DNA of 64,000 bases from Gemmatimonadota bacterium (GTDB lineage Bacteria > Latescibacterota > UBA2968), in NCBI GenBank assembly GCA_026705765.1, contig JAPPAB010000089.1, positions 23,235 through 87,234 on the forward strand, in the 5' to 3' direction. Made by a program: the position numbers and the translations under genes. How positions within the stretch are numbered: position 1 is the stretch's first letter; each line of letters starts with the position of its first letter. Positions 43,661 to 54,342 of the stretch are shown here, one piece after another. The notes beneath the pieces are model-generated. The model searched no databases, had not been told where the DNA came from, and saw nothing but the letters and a program-made list of their open reading frames with translations.

Positions 43661-44752
43661 TTAGTTTTGAGTAGATCGTCTGCCCCGTCCGCGACGGCGC
43701 TGTTCACGCCATCGCTGGTATGCTTCTTCGTCGAATGTGATAACGGGGATCTCACCCTGCCAGGCCTCGGCAATGATGGGCATGATGCGCTGTGTCGCCA
43801 ATTGGAAATCCCGTCCAAAAGGTCTCGGGTTTGGAAACCATTTCCAGAGGAGAGTGCCCACTATACGCGGTTCGTTTTCAATGACTTCGAGCGCGACGCG
43901 CCAGCACATTTCCTGTAAGGGGCGTGCGCCATCGTCATCCACGCGATAGGTCCAGGGTTCTGATGCGGCTTTATAAGATTGGTTGTATCCCAATTCGGTA
44001 AATACGATGTTGCGATCCATTTTTTTGGCATAAGTTCGCAATTCTTTTAGCAGACGATCCCATCCATTGCGGAGGTCGGCCTCTGTGGGATTTTGATTTT
44101 TTGTTATCGGGAAATAGCTCTGAATACCGATCGCATCCAGGGCGTCCCAGAATGGCACGCGCGTGTAATCCGTCCAATTCGCCGCATAGGTGATCTGTCC
44201 TTTATATATTTTTCGGACATCTGCTATCAGGGCACGCCATTCGGCTTCGTGATGCAGGGTTTTGTCCAATTCTGTTCCTATGACAAATGCATCGGCGTCT
44301 TTGCAGGCTTCTACCACAGCCAAAATCCAGGCGCGGTAATCTGCCCAAAAGCGCGTCCATTCTTCCTCAGAGCGAAATGCAATTTCGCCCCGCCACTCAA
44401 ATCCCGACCGCCAGTATGCCAGATGGGGCTTGATGCAAATTTTCAATCCCCGTTTGTGGGCTTCTACAATTGGTCTCGTCCAGTGTGCGGGAGCCAATTC
44501 ACTGGCTCCTTCAAACCGCCTCACTCTGACCGATCCATCCTGCGAAATGCCCGCGTAGGGATGGGTCGCCACCCAGTTTGCTCCCAGAATTTCAATATCC
44601 CGCAGCGTTGAAACCATTTCGTCACTCGCCCAATCTCGCCCACCTCCGTGCGTTGAAATCGTAATTCCCCGCATGGGTGTATTATCGTCAAATGCATGGG
44701 GTTCAAACGCAGTAAATAAGCCGAATAATAGAATGATGCAATAACGAGACAT
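43661..44752 (-). CDS. Secreted glycoside-hydrolase-like TIM barrel (GH113-like)
   Basis: A 363-residue protein with a signal peptide (cleavage near EPHA, residue 20). The barrel resembles GH113 mannanase-like enzymes: GANWVATHPYAGISQDGS, KICIKPHLAYW, VIGTELDKT, ANWTDYTRVPFWDALDAIGIQSYFP and FTELGYNQSYKAASEPW. The glutamates in GTELDKT and FTELGY are good candidates for acid/base and nucleophile. The tail is very Arg-rich (REQRRRGRGRR) and may bind anionic surfaces. Substrate specificity cannot be given. It lies after the gltBD terminator with AAAGG upstream of the ATG, and converges with the ceramidase-like gene. Confidence 0.82.
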   Translation of the reverse strand: MSRYCIILLFGLFTAFEPHAFDDNTPMRGITISTHGGGRDWASDEMVSTLRDIEILGANWVATHPYAGISQDGSVRVRRFEGASELAPAHWTRPIVEAHKRGLKICIKPHLAYWRSGFEWRGEIAFRSEEEWTRFWADYRAWILAVVEACKDADAFVIGTELDKTLHHEAEWRALIADVRKIYKGQITYAANWTDYTRVPFWDALDAIGIQSYFPITKNQNPTEADLRNGWDRLLKELRTYAKKMDRNIVFTELGYNQSYKAASEPWTYRVDDDGARPLQEMCWRVALEVIENEPRIVGTLLWKWFPNPRPFGRDFQLATQRIMPIIAEAWQGEIPVITFDEEAYQRWREQRRRGRGRRSTQN

Positions 44753-44771
44753 GATGGCCTTTCATTTATGC

Positions 44772-44796
44772 AAAAAGGCGCAGTACAAACTGCGCC
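44772..44796 (-). terminator. Intrinsic terminator of the ferredoxin-gltB-gltD operon
   Basis: On the minus strand a perfect 8-bp stem (44796-44789 with 44784-44777, GGCGCAGT/ACTGCGCC) with a 4-nt loop is followed by five T (44776-44772). It lies 62 nt after the gltD stop and 20 nt before the GH-like start. Confidence 0.88.
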
Positions 44797-44858
44797 CTCC
44801 TGTGGTCTGATTCGTTTTTATCCTGCTCATCCTTAAATCCTGCCCATCCTGATCCGAT

Positions 44859-46352
44859 TTACGGCAGATCGGTTGATCCCATGAGGTAGCGGTCAGCTTC
44901 GCGGGCAGCGCCGCGCCCTTCTGCAAAGGCAAAGACAACGAGGCTCATGCCCCGGCGCACATCGCCTGCGACAAAGAGGCCGGGAATTTTAGTGGTGAAT
45001 TCGCCTTCGACAGCTTTGGCGTTGGAGCGTTCGTCGCGTTCGAGTTCGAGTTCGTCGAGAATGGTATCTTCGGGACCGAGCCAGCCCATGGATAGGAAGA
45101 CGAGATCTGCAGGCCATTCTTTTTCTGTACCGGGCACTTCGCGGAATGGCGCGCCATTTTCTGCGGGTACCCATTCCACTTGCATGGTTTTCAATGCTTT
45201 GAGCGTGCCGTTTTCATCGCCGATAAATTCCGTGGTGCTGATGAGATATTCACGCGGATCTCTGCCAAAAATGGCGGCGGCTTCCTCCTGCCCATAGTCC
45301 GTTTTGAAAATGAGCGGCATTTGAGGCCAGGGGTTGCTGTCGGTGCGCGTTTTGGGCGGCTCGGGAATAATATCGAACTGGTACAGACTTTTGCAGCCGT
45401 GGCGCATTGCCGTGCCCACGCAGTCGGTTCCCGTATCCCCTCCGCCGAGCACGATAACGTGTTTGTCTTTGGCGTATATATAATTGCCGTCTTCATGGTT
45501 GGAGTCGAGCAGGCTTTTGGTGTTTTTGTGCAAATACTCAATGGCCTGATGCACGCCGTTGAGTTCGCGGCCTTTGATGGGAAGGTCGCGGGGTTTGAGT
45601 GCGCCGATGCAGAGCACGACCGCGTCGTATTCATTGAGGAGATCTTTTGCTGGCAGGTCTGTGCCAATTTCTGTATTGGTGATAAACTCGATGCCCGATT
45701 CGATCATGAGGTCAATGCGGCGTTGCACAACTTCTTTTTTGTCGAGCTTCATGTTGGGGATACCGTACATGAGCAATCCGCCAATGCGGTCAGAGCGCTC
45801 GTACACGGTGACTTTGTGACCGGCTTTGTTGAGTTGTGCTGCACAAGAGAGGCCTGCTGGTCCTGACCCTACGACAGCTACGCGCTTGCCCGTGCGCTTG
45901 TCGGGTATATCGGGTGTGACCCAGCCTTCTTCCCAACCTTTGTCGATGATGGAGACTTCGATGTTTTTGATGGTGACGGCGGGTTCTGTCATGCCCAGCA
46001 CGCAGGAACCCTCGCAGGGAGCAGGACAGACGCGACCCGTAAATTCGGGAAAGTTGTTGGTCTTATGCAAGCGGTCGAGAGCTTCTTTCCATAGACCGCG
46101 ATACACGAGATCATTCCATTCGGGGATGAGGTTGTTGATGGGACATCCAGAAGGAAAGGGCGTGGATTCGGGCAGGCGCACACCGGTGTGGCAAAAAGGT
46201 ATGCCACAGTCCATACACCGCGCACCTTGCTCCTGAAGCTTTTCATCGGGGTGATGATGGTGGAATTCTTTCCAGTCTGCGATGCGCTGTGCGGGGTCTC
46301 TATCGGCCGGAAGTTCTCGCTGAAATTCCATGAATCCGGTCGGTTTTCCCAT
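44859..46352 (-). CDS. gltD: Glutamate synthase small subunit, NADPH-binding
   Basis: Flavoprotein subunit that passes electrons from NAD(P)H to the large subunit for glutamate formation. The 497 residues start with an iron-sulfur domain (cysteines in CMDCGIPFC and CPAPCEGSC). The FAD site is [13 protein letters not shown] and the NADPH-binding Rossmann domain carries [11 protein letters not shown]. The C-terminal FVAGDVRRG is typical. The chosen ATG at 46352 has AAAGGAG five nucleotides upstream and lies 14 nt after gltB; the open frame begins 18 nt earlier. The operon ends at the 44772-44796 terminator. The upstream ferredoxin and gltB indicate expression as a three-gene unit. Confidence 0.97.
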   Translation of the reverse strand: MGKPTGFMEFQRELPADRDPAQRIADWKEFHHHHPDEKLQEQGARCMDCGIPFCHTGVRLPESTPFPSGCPINNLIPEWNDLVYRGLWKEALDRLHKTNNFPEFTGRVCPAPCEGSCVLGMTEPAVTIKNIEVSIIDKGWEEGWVTPDIPDKRTGKRVAVVGSGPAGLSCAAQLNKAGHKVTVYERSDRIGGLLMYGIPNMKLDKKEVVQRRIDLMIESGIEFITNTEIGTDLPAKDLLNEYDAVVLCIGALKPRDLPIKGRELNGVHQAIEYLHKNTKSLLDSNHEDGNYIYAKDKHVIVLGGGDTGTDCVGTAMRHGCKSLYQFDIIPEPPKTRTDSNPWPQMPLIFKTDYGQEEAAAIFGRDPREYLISTTEFIGDENGTLKALKTMQVEWVPAENGAPFREVPGTEKEWPADLVFLSMGWLGPEDTILDELELERDERSNAKAVEGEFTTKIPGLFVAGDVRRGMSLVVFAFAEGRGAAREADRYLMGSTDLP

Positions 46353-46366
46353 AGGTGCTCCTTTTC

Positions 46367-49300
46367 TCAAGCTTCAACTTCTACGCCGCGACGGAATGCT
46401 TCAAGCCATGCATCTTCGCCTTTCAAGCCCTCTTGTTGCGCGGTTTCATAAGCTGTGAGAATGCGCTTGTAGGGTTTCGGGAAGACTTTGACAAATTTGG
46501 GCAACATGTCATCCCAATGGACGAGGATGTGTTGCGCTACGCTGCTCTCGGTGTAGTCGGCGTGTTTGGTGATCATGCTTTTGAGTTCTTCAATGTCTTC
46601 GTCGTTTTGGACGGGTTCGAGATCGACGAGTTCGGGATTGCAGCGTATGTGGAAATCGCCGTCTTCGTCGAGCACATAAGCAATACCACCGGACATGCCA
46701 GCGGCAAAGTTGCGCCCGGTTTTGCCTAAAATGACGGCCATCCCACCTGTCATATACTCGCAACCGTGATCGCCAACGCCTTCGACGACTGCGCTAACGC
46801 CCGAGTTTCTCACGCAGAAACGTTCGCCTGCCTGACCGCGGATGAAGGCTTGCCCATTGGTTGCACCGTAGAAGGATACATTGCCGATGATGATGTTGTC
46901 TTCGGCTTTGAAGGTGGATCCCTCGCGCGGATAGACAATCAGTTTGCTGCCGCACAGTCCTTTGCCAAAGTAGTCATTGGCGTCGCCTTCGAGGCGGAAG
47001 GTGATGCCCGGCGGCGTAAAGGCTGCAAAAGATTGTCCGGCCGATCCCTCAAAGGTGATGTCAATGGTGTCTTCTGGCAGGCCATCGGGACCAAATCTGC
47101 GCGTGACTTCACTGCCGAGAATGGTGCCGACCACGCGGTTGGTATTTTTGATGTCGAATTTTGCGCGCACTTTGCTACCATCCTTGAGGGCGGGTTCGCA
47201 AAGGTCGAGAAGGATCTGGTTATCCATCGCATTTTCAAGGCCGTGATCCTGGTCGATCTGGCAATAACGACCAATGTCGGGATCGGCGTCTGGTTTTTCG
47301 AGAATGGGAGACAGGTCCAGAGATTTCGCTTTCCAGTGATCGGTTTTTGCCTGGCGGAGCAGGTCAGTGCGACCGATGAGTTCATCGATGGTGCGCACGC
47401 CGAGTTGCGCCATTATTTCGCGCATGTCCTGTGCGATGAAACGCAAGAAGTTGACGACCTGGTCGGGGTCACCCATGAACTTTTTGCGCAGTTCGGGATG
47501 TTGTGTGGCCACACCCACAGGACAGGTGTCGAGGTGGCAAACGCGCATCATGATACAACCCATGGCGACGAGTGCGGTGGTTGCAAATCCAAATTCTTCG
47601 GCACCGAGCAGGGCGGCAATAATCACATCGCGTCCGGTTTTGAGTTGTCCGTCGGTTTCGACTACGATGCGAGATCTCAAGTTGTTGAGCACCAGAGTCT
47701 GGTGGGTCTCGGCAACGCCGAGTTCCCAGGGCAGGCCGGCGTGTTTGATACTGGTTTGCGGCGATGCGCCGGTGCCGCCATCGAGGCCTGAGATGAGCAC
47801 CACATCGCCGTGGCCTTTGGATACACCCGCCGCGACGATGCCGACATTGATTTCTGCGACGAGTTTGACGTTAATCCTGGCATGGTGGTTGGCGTTTTTG
47901 AGATCGTGAATGAGTTGCGCCAGATCTTCGATGGAGTAAATATCGTGATGCGGCGGCGGTGAAATGAGTTCTACACCCGGCGTGGAGTGCCGAACCGTGG
48001 CAATCCACGGATACACTTTATTGCCGGGCAATTCGCCGCCTTCGCCTGGCTTGGCGCCTTGCGCCATTTTGATCTGCAATTCTTTGGCATTGACCAGATA
48101 ATTGCTGGTGACGCCAAAGCGTCCAGAAGCCACTTGTTTGATGGCGCTATTTTTGGAATCGCCGTTGGGTTCGAGAGTATAACGCGCCGGGTCTTCGCCG
48201 CCTTCGCCAGTGTTGCTTTTGCCTCCGAGACGGTTCATGGCAATGGCGAGTGCTTCGTGCGCTTCTTTGGATATTGATCCGTAGGACATGGCGCCAGACT
48301 TAAAGCGTCTGGTGATTGCATCGGCGGATTCAACTTCGTCGATGGGAATCGGTTCGCTGGCATAGTTGAAGTCCAGGAGGCCACGCAAGGTCGCCAGATT
48401 TTTTGCCTGTTGATTGATGAGAGTGGCGTATTCTTTGTACACTTCGTAATCGTTGGTGCGCGTGGCGTGCTGGAGCTTGTGAATTGTAAGGGGGTTAAAA
48501 AGGTGATATTCCCCGCCCTGGCGCCACTGAAAATGCCCGCCGACATCGAGGGTGCTGCCGTTGACTGAAATTTGGGGATACGCATCGCGATGCCGCATCA
48601 GAGCTTCTCGGGCAATGACATTGAGGCCAATGCCGTCTATGCGGGAATCCGTCCAGGTAAAGTATTGGTCAATGACGTTTTTTGAAATGCCAACTGCTTC
48701 AAAAATTTGAGCACCCCGATAGGACTTGATGGTGGAGATGCCCATTTTGGCCATGACTTTGACTACGCCTTTGGTCGCGGATTTGACATATCCTTTGACC
48801 GCATCGCGGTAGGCGATATCGGTCAATTGCTTTTCGGCGATCATGTCGGCGAGGCTTTCATAAGCCATATAGGGATTGATCGCTTGAGCGCCGTAGCCGA
48901 TGAGCAAGCAGAAGTGATGCACTTCTCTGGGTTCACCTGTTTCGAGGGCAATCCCGGTTTTGGTGCGCGTACCTTCTCGGATGAGGTGGTGGTGGAGACC
49001 GCTCATGGCCAGGAGCGCGGGAATGGGAGCGTGGTCGTTGTCAACACCGCGGTCTGAAAGAATGAGTATGGTATAACCGTTTTCAATGGCTTTGTCGGCT
49101 TCTGCACACAATCTGTGCATGGCCTTTTCGAGTCCGGCCTCGCTATCGGCCGCGTCAAAGAGCATGGAAATAGTGGTGGCTTTGAGGCCCGGTCGATCAA
49201 CGCTGCGCAATTGCTGGAGTTCTTCATTGGTCAAAACGGGCGTATCGAGATGAATTTGCCTGCAACTTTCGGGTTCGGGAATGAGCAGATTGCGCTCGGG

Positions 49301-50941
49301 ACCAATGGTGGCATCGGCCGAGGTGATGACCTCTTCTTTGAGGGGATCAAGAGGCGGATTGGTCACCTGGGCAAAGAGCTGTTTGAAGTAGTTGTAGAGC
49401 AGGTGGGATTTGTTGGATAATACTGCCAATGGCGCGTCATTGCCCATTGATCCGACGGGATCGCGCCCGATTTTAGACATGGGACCAACAAATATTTTGA
49501 GGTCTTCAAATGTGTACCCAAAAGCCTGTTGCCGCGTGAGTATTTCGGCGTGATTTGTGGGAGGTGCAATGGGTGCGACTGCGGGCAGGTTTTTGAGCGA
49601 AATGAGATGGTCGTCGAGCCACTGCTGGTAGGGATACTCGGAGACCATTGACTGTTTGACTTCGTCGTCGGAAATGATACGGCCCTTTTGGGTATCGACG
49701 AGAAGGATGCGGCCAGGTTGCAATCGACCTTTGTAAGCGATGCGCTCGGGCTCTAAGTCGCAGACACCCGCTTCAGAACTGAGGATGAGCAGGTCGTCCT
49801 TGGTGACGTAATAACGCGAAGGGCGCAAGCCATTGCGGTCGAGGCAAGCACCCACGATTTCGCCATCGGTAAAGCCAATAGAAGCGGGACCATCCCACGG
49901 TTCCATCAGACAGGAATGGTATTCGTAGAAGGCTCGCCTTTCGGGGGTCATGCTCTCGTGATTTTCCCAGGGTTCGGGAATCATCATGACGGCTGCGTGC
50001 GCCATTGAGCGACCGGATAGAGACAGAAATTCAAAGCAGTTGTCGAAAATTGCGGAATCTGACCCGTCTTCGTAGAGGATGGGGAATATTTTTTCTATGT
50101 CGTCACCCCAAAGCTCTGAAGCCAGCATGGCCTGTCGGGTTTTCATCCAGTTTTGATTCCCGCGCAGGGTGTTGATTTCGCCGTTGTGAATGAGGTAGCG
50201 ATAGGGGTGCGACCGTTCCCAGGAGGGAAATGTGTTGGTGGAAAATCGGGAATGCACGAGCACAATCGCGGCTTCCATGCGGTGATCTTGCAGTTCGGGA
50301 TAAAATTCGGGTACCTGCATGGGGGTGAGCATGCCTTTGTACACAATGGTGCGCGATGACAAACTGGGGATGTAAAAATTTTCGTCGTGTCCGGTATAGC
50401 GAATCGTATTGGTGGCGCGCTTGCGAATGACGTAGAGCTTGCGTTCAAATGCCATTGGGTCTGGCAAGTCGGCACTGCGACCAATAAAAATTTGCCACAC
50501 AACGGGTTCACAGGACCTGGAGGTGAGGCCCAGATAGAAGTTGTCGGTGGGCACTTTGCGCCAGCCGAGGACTTCCTGGCCTTCTTCCTGGACAATATCC
50601 TCAATGATTTGACGCGTTTTTTGGCGGATGGATCGATCTTCGTCATCGGTCATAAAAATCATGCCGATACCGTATTGACCGGGGTCTGGCAGATCAATGT
50701 CGATTCCCTTGCAGGTGTGTTTGAAGAAACCGTGTGGAATTTGCATCAAAACACCAGCGCCGTCGCCCGTGTTGTCTTCGGCGCCGCGCGCCCCCCGGTG
50801 GTCGAGACAGACGAGGGATTCAAGAGCCATTTTGACGATCTGGTTGGATTTTTCGCCTTTGATATTCACGACAAATCCAATGCCACAGGCGTCGCGTTCG
50901 TATTTGGGGTTGTAGAGTCCGTGCTTGCGAGGATATGCCAT
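46367..50941 (-). CDS. gltB: Glutamate synthase large subunit
   Basis: Makes two glutamates from glutamine and 2-oxoglutarate. The 1,524-residue protein has the glutaminase nucleophile cysteine at residue 19 (RDACGIGF), preceded by an 18-residue propeptide that must be removed. The Ntn amidotransferase domain spans to about 430, then the central domain. The FMN/synthase domain (about 850-1,200) includes [11 protein letters not shown]. The 3Fe-4S cysteines are in [12 protein letters not shown] near residue 1,124. The C-terminal GltB_C helix follows. An AAGGA ribosome site precedes the ATG. The gene sits between a 7Fe-type ferredoxin gene and gltD, so either NADPH or ferredoxin could supply electrons. 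Confidence 0.98.
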   Translation of the reverse strand: MAYPRKHGLYNPKYERDACGIGFVVNIKGEKSNQIVKMALESLVCLDHRGARGAEDNTGDGAGVLMQIPHGFFKHTCKGIDIDLPDPGQYGIGMIFMTDDEDRSIRQKTRQIIEDIVQEEGQEVLGWRKVPTDNFYLGLTSRSCEPVVWQIFIGRSADLPDPMAFERKLYVIRKRATNTIRYTGHDENFYIPSLSSRTIVYKGMLTPMQVPEFYPELQDHRMEAAIVLVHSRFSTNTFPSWERSHPYRYLIHNGEINTLRGNQNWMKTRQAMLASELWGDDIEKIFPILYEDGSDSAIFDNCFEFLSLSGRSMAHAAVMMIPEPWENHESMTPERRAFYEYHSCLMEPWDGPASIGFTDGEIVGACLDRNGLRPSRYYVTKDDLLILSSEAGVCDLEPERIAYKGRLQPGRILLVDTQKGRIISDDEVKQSMVSEYPYQQWLDDHLISLKNLPAVAPIAPPTNHAEILTRQQAFGYTFEDLKIFVGPMSKIGRDPVGSMGNDAPLAVLSNKSHLLYNYFKQLFAQVTNPPLDPLKEEVITSADATIGPERNLLIPEPESCRQIHLDTPVLTNEELQQLRSVDRPGLKATTISMLFDAADSEAGLEKAMHRLCAEADKAIENGYTILILSDRGVDNDHAPIPALLAMSGLHHHLIREGTRTKTGIALETGEPREVHHFCLLIGYGAQAINPYMAYESLADMIAEKQLTDIAYRDAVKGYVKSATKGVVKVMAKMGISTIKSYRGAQIFEAVGISKNVIDQYFTWTDSRIDGIGLNVIAREALMRHRDAYPQISVNGSTLDVGGHFQWRQGGEYHLFNPLTIHKLQHATRTNDYEVYKEYATLINQQAKNLATLRGLLDFNYASEPIPIDEVESADAITRRFKSGAMSYGSISKEAHEALAIAMNRLGGKSNTGEGGEDPARYTLEPNGDSKNSAIKQVASGRFGVTSNYLVNAKELQIKMAQGAKPGEGGELPGNKVYPWIATVRHSTPGVELISPPPHHDIYSIEDLAQLIHDLKNANHHARINVKLVAEINVGIVAAGVSKGHGDVVLISGLDGGTGASPQTSIKHAGLPWELGVAETHQTLVLNNLRSRIVVETDGQLKTGRDVIIAALLGAEEFGFATTALVAMGCIMMRVCHLDTCPVGVATQHPELRKKFMGDPDQVVNFLRFIAQDMREIMAQLGVRTIDELIGRTDLLRQAKTDHWKAKSLDLSPILEKPDADPDIGRYCQIDQDHGLENAMDNQILLDLCEPALKDGSKVRAKFDIKNTNRVVGTILGSEVTRRFGPDGLPEDTIDITFEGSAGQSFAAFTPPGITFRLEGDANDYFGKGLCGSKLIVYPREGSTFKAEDNIIIGNVSFYGATNGQAFIRGQAGERFCVRNSGVSAVVEGVGDHGCEYMTGGMAVILGKTGRNFAAGMSGGIAYVLDEDGDFHIRCNPELVDLEPVQNDEDIEELKSMITKHADYTESSVAQHILVHWDDMLPKFVKVFPKPYKRILTAYETAQQEGLKGEDAWLEAFRRGVEVEA

Positions 50942-51027
50942 AAAAAATGTTCCTTAATTACATGGCGCGAAAATGCCAGAACCGCGATCCGGCCCTGGCA
51001 TTTGAAAACCGGTTGTTTTGTTAGATG

Positions 51028-51291
51028 CTATTCAAAGGCGACTGCATTGATTTCGATGTATTCCAACCATTCGTCTGGTGTATCTTCTTCGGCGAAGATC
51101 GCTTCAACCGGGCATTCGGGTTCACAGGCTCCGCAGTCAATGCATTCTTCGGGGTGAATATAGAGCATGTTGCGACGTTCATCTTCAGGCAAATCGGTTG
51201 CATCGGGTTCGTAGATGCAGTCCACCGGACAGACTTCCACACAGGCCTTGTCCATAACATCAATGCATGGCTCGGCGATGATATAGGCCAT
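51028..51291 (-). CDS. Ferredoxin with two iron-sulfur sites (7Fe or 8Fe type)
   Basis: An 87-residue electron carrier. The first cluster region has [18 protein letters not shown] and the second has [12 protein letters not shown], the layout of Azotobacter-type 7Fe ferredoxin with an acidic C-terminal extension ([10 protein letters not shown]). It probably carries one 3Fe-4S or 4Fe-4S cluster and one 4Fe-4S cluster. It lies 86 nt upstream of gltB on the same strand and shares its promoter region. This hints that it donates electrons to glutamate synthase or to the neighbouring siroheme reductase. An AAAGGAAA ribosome site precedes the ATG. Confidence 0.95.
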   Translation of the reverse strand: MAYIIAEPCIDVMDKACVEVCPVDCIYEPDATDLPEDERRNMLYIHPEECIDCGACEPECPVEAIFAEEDTPDEWLEYIEINAVAFE

Positions 51292-51335
51292 TTTTATTTT
51301 TCCTTTCCTTTGCTATTGTTCCAACTCATCCAGAG

Positions 51336-51375
51336 TTGACTTTGCCAAATATACTTATTTGGTTGGCTTTGTCAA
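51336..51375. promoter_or_regulatory. Promoter and overlapping dyad operator of ferredoxin-gltB-gltD
   Basis: The minus-strand promoter has TTGACA (51375-51370), a 16-bp spacer and TATATT (51353-51348). A symmetric dyad covers it: TTGAC-TTT-GCCAA (51336-51348) mirrored by TTGGC-TTT-GTCAA (51363-51375), centred at 51355.5. The outer arms coincide with the -35 element, so a repressor bound here would block the polymerase. Confidence 0.6.
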
Positions 51376-51430
51376 GTATTGTAAGTTAAAATTATGATTG
51401 CAGGTCCACAAAAGAAGATTTTTTTACTTT

Positions 51431-51994
51431 TCAGGACAGATTTTTGAGGAGTTTTGCAACAGACCAATCGCCCTCTGTGCGAATGTCCAGGGTGAATCGT
51501 TGTCTGGCATCTTTTCTGTGTTCAGCAGCCACCTCTGAACCATTGTAAAGCTGGTGCAAAAACGCCTGGAGATCGTCATTTATGGCGTTGTGTGTATTTT
51601 CGGTGTTGGGGGCATTGAGGCGATCGTTGAGGATAATTCTGAGTTCATTTCCCCGAAAAGTGACCGCTTCTTCTGTTTCAAGACGCTGGCAGATTGCACA
51701 GGCCGCGCGAACCGCTGAAGACAAGTGCTGTGCAAAATTATCTCCGTTGGATTGCTTGCGGTTGTAGAGCAGACCGCGTTTTGCGTCCGTGTCGTCAATG
51801 CTGATGTCGTATTCGTGACCGATTAGCAGCGTCACGGGACCATTGGGTACGTGACTGTAATCGGCTGCATCGAGCAGCACATCGGACCCATTGTGTGCTG
51901 AAATCCAGTTGTTGAAGGTTTTGAACCAGGTCTCAGGCGCGATATTGTGCCCCTGATCGAGATAAAATTTGACGCTGATTTTATGGGTTGGCAT
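51431..51994 (-). CDS. Hypothetical protein next to the siroheme reductase
   Basis: Not recognised. The 187-residue soluble protein starts MPTHKISVKFYLDQG. It has beta-rich stretches (VTLLIGHEYDISIDD, VTFRGNELRIILND) and a helical C-terminal half (AINDDLQAFLHQLY). It has a pair of cysteines in AACAICQRLE (CxxC), which might be structural or redox active. It starts 9 nt after the reductase stop, with AAAGG as ribosome site, so the two must be co-translated. That tight linkage suggests an accessory role (assembly, siroheme insertion or electron delivery), but no family evidence supports any one choice. Confidence 0.7.
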   Translation of the reverse strand: MPTHKISVKFYLDQGHNIAPETWFKTFNNWISAHNGSDVLLDAADYSHVPNGPVTLLIGHEYDISIDDTDAKRGLLYNRKQSNGDNFAQHLSSAVRAACAICQRLETEEAVTFRGNELRIILNDRLNAPNTENTHNAINDDLQAFLHQLYNGSEVAAEHRKDARQRFTLDIRTEGDWSVAKLLKNLS

Positions 51995-52003
51995 AATTAC
52001 CTT

Positions 52004-54232
52004 TCAAACCACATTCATTTGACCATAACAGGCATAGGCTTCTTCGATGAAGAGTTGGGCTTCTTCGACGACCTGATGGGCAATGTCGCGGGAGTATTCG
52101 GCGACTTCCTCTTCGTGAACGCGGAAGAGATAATTGGCAAATTTTGCGCCGGCAAACTGGTTGTAGAACAACTCGGTATCGCAAAAGCGCGTGCGAAATT
52201 CTTCGACGATGACATCGGCATCTTCTGGTACGTCGAGAAACTGCGTTTTGACCAGTGCTTTGGCGGCGTGCAACATCGCGCCGAAAGCCGTTTTGTACGC
52301 AGCTTCGTAGTCGCCTTCCTCCAGGTAAATCTGCGATTCAAAGGATTCGGTCTCGCAGCCGGATAGTTCAAATTGCACCAGTGAAACCACTTCGCCAGCG
52401 CATTCGCCTTTGCCCATATCGCCGATGGTAAATTCGCGTGTATCGCCCCAGTCCGTATAGTAGGAGGGGTCTATTTCGTGCATGGGAACCTGCGTGAGGC
52501 CCTGAAGCAGGTCTTTGACGTCTTTTTTTCCGATGCGCTGAATATAGGCCTGGAAGCTTTCGTCTTTTTCGCGGTTTTCAACATAATTGTCGGTGATGCG
52601 TTCGATGACGGCCGGAATATTTTTGGAGGGAATAGCGCCCATGGCCAGGCCGTAAGAGGCCGCATTTTCGGTCCATTGTCCGCCGAGTACGACCTGGAAG
52701 TGCGGTACGGTATAACCATTGATTTTTCGGCTGTTGCCGTAAAAACCGAGATCGGCTACGTGGTGTTGTCCGCAGGAGTTAAAACACCCGCTGATTTTGA
52801 TGCGGAAGTTTTTGATGGCGTCGTCGAGTTGGAGATTCTGTTGTGCCAATTGCGTTCGCAACTCTGCAGCGAGACCGCGCGATGAGGAGATGCCCAATTT
52901 GCAGGTGTCGGTGCCCGGGCAGGCGGTGACATCGACGATGGTACCAGCTCCCGGTTCGGCCAATCCCAGTTCACAAAGGTCATTGTAGAGTGAAACGACA
53001 TCGGATTCGCTGACCCATCGAAGGATGATGTTTTGCTCGACGGTGGCGCGAATGGTGTCTTTGACGTATTTGCGTGCGATATCGGCCAGGTCTCGCATCT
53101 GATCGGATGTGATATCTCCCAGAGGCAGACATATTGTTGCGACCACATAGCCTTCTTGTCGCTGTTTGTAGATGTTGGTTTCTGCCCAGGCATCAAACGC
53201 TTCGGGGCGCGCAACCCCATTGAGGGGAGCTGCGATTTTGAGGGGTTCTTCACTGTAGCTATCCAGGTCGTTGAGATAGGCTGTCCACGCGGGATCTTCG
53301 GGCAGGATTTTGCGTTCTTCTTCGACAAGGCGACTAAATTCTTCGATACCGAGCTTGGCGACGAGGAATTTGATGCGCGCACGGGCGCGATTTGTTTTTT
53401 CACCCAGGCGGGCAAAAACGCGGCATATTGCCTGCGCTGTGGGCAAGAGTTCTTCGGGGGACAGAAATTCCGAGTAGAGTTTGGCCTGGTGAGGCACGGC
53501 TCCTAAGCCGCCGCCGACGTAGGTTTCGAACCCGCGCTTGCCGTCTTTGATGCGCGCGATCATGCCCATGTCGTGCATGCTGGTCAAACCGCATGCTTCC
53601 TGGGCGCATCCGGAAAAGGCGATTTTGAATTTGCGACCAAAGTCCTGACAGTCGGGGTGCCCGAGGAGGAATTGGGCGAGGGCATGTGAATACGGCGTGA
53701 CATCGAATGTTTCGGTGTGACACACGCCCGAAAGCGGGCAGGCCGTGACATTGCGGATGGAGTTTCCGCAGGCTTCTCGGGTGGTAATGCCCACGGCGGC
53801 GAGACGGCGCATAAGGTCGGGTGTGTCTTCGATGTGTACGTAGTGGATTTGAATATCCTGGCGCGTGGTGATGTGCAAAATGCCGTCAGAATATTCTTCG
53901 GCTATGTCGGCCAACACATCCATTTGATCGGTGGTCAGGCCGCCATAAGGGATTTTGATGCGCTGCATACCCGGCGCATCCCAGACCGTGTCCGGCCCTT
54001 TGAGGAGGTCGCCGCTGGGATAGTTGAGTGGTTTGGTTACCAGACCGTCAAAGCGTTGCCCATTGTCGTAACGCTGGCCGTAAACACCGCGGCGAAGACG
54101 GGTTTCTGCAAAGACGCGGTCGTCAATTTGTCCCTGTTTTTTTTGTTCGATCTGCGCTTCAAATGTATCGATTTCAGCACTTAGATCTTCCGGGATTAAA
54201 TCGCGCAATTCTTCTTTCCAATTTGTGGCCAT
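52004..54232 (-). CDS. Siroheme nitrite/sulfite reductase with C-terminal helical extension
   Basis: Six-electron reductase for nitrite or sulfite, 742 residues. It has the duplicated ferrodoxin-like/NIR_SIR architecture. The second half has the full siroheme/4Fe-4S set: C438-x5-C444 and C483-x3-C487, with the same spacing as E. coli CysI (434/440/479/483). The first half also keeps four cysteines (C165, C171, C209, C214), with one extra residue in the last pair. The final 120 residues (about 625-742) form an all-helical, HEPN-like extension that is absent from E. coli CysI. The choice between nitrite and sulfite cannot be made from sequence. Neighbours are ferredoxin-gltBD and moaA, which leans toward nitrogen assimilation. 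Confidence 0.85.
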   Translation of the reverse strand: MATNWKEELRDLIPEDLSAEIDTFEAQIEQKKQGQIDDRVFAETRLRRGVYGQRYDNGQRFDGLVTKPLNYPSGDLLKGPDTVWDAPGMQRIKIPYGGLTTDQMDVLADIAEEYSDGILHITTRQDIQIHYVHIEDTPDLMRRLAAVGITTREACGNSIRNVTACPLSGVCHTETFDVTPYSHALAQFLLGHPDCQDFGRKFKIAFSGCAQEACGLTSMHDMGMIARIKDGKRGFETYVGGGLGAVPHQAKLYSEFLSPEELLPTAQAICRVFARLGEKTNRARARIKFLVAKLGIEEFSRLVEEERKILPEDPAWTAYLNDLDSYSEEPLKIAAPLNGVARPEAFDAWAETNIYKQRQEGYVVATICLPLGDITSDQMRDLADIARKYVKDTIRATVEQNIILRWVSESDVVSLYNDLCELGLAEPGAGTIVDVTACPGTDTCKLGISSSRGLAAELRTQLAQQNLQLDDAIKNFRIKISGCFNSCGQHHVADLGFYGNSRKINGYTVPHFQVVLGGQWTENAASYGLAMGAIPSKNIPAVIERITDNYVENREKDESFQAYIQRIGKKDVKDLLQGLTQVPMHEIDPSYYTDWGDTREFTIGDMGKGECAGEVVSLVQFELSGCETESFESQIYLEEGDYEAAYKTAFGAMLHAAKALVKTQFLDVPEDADVIVEEFRTRFCDTELFYNQFAGAKFANYLFRVHEEEVAEYSRDIAHQVVEEAQLFIEEAYACYGQMNVV

Positions 54233-54288
54233 AATATATCACCTGTAGCGGAGATTGTTGATTGAACAGGATTAAAAAGTAAGTTTGA

Positions 54289-54316
54289 AACTTAGTGTAT
54301 TATGAGGATTTGTCAA
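54289..54316 (-). promoter_or_regulatory. Sigma70-like promoter of the siroheme reductase gene
   Basis: On the minus strand TTGACA (54316-54311), a 16-bp spacer and TAAGTT (54294-54289), about 55 nt before the ATG at 54232. A 7-bp tandem repeat touches the upstream edge of the -35 hexamer. Confidence 0.5.
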
Positions 54317-54340
54317 GGGTAAAAGGCGAAAGGTGAAAGG
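54317..54340. repeat. 7-bp tandem repeat between moaA and the reductase promoter
   Basis: Plus-strand units GGGTAAA, AGGCGAA, AGGTGAA and a partial AGG. The array begins at the base after the -35 TTGACA (minus strand) and ends just before the moaA stop codon. Confidence 0.75.
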
Positions 54341-54342
54341 TA

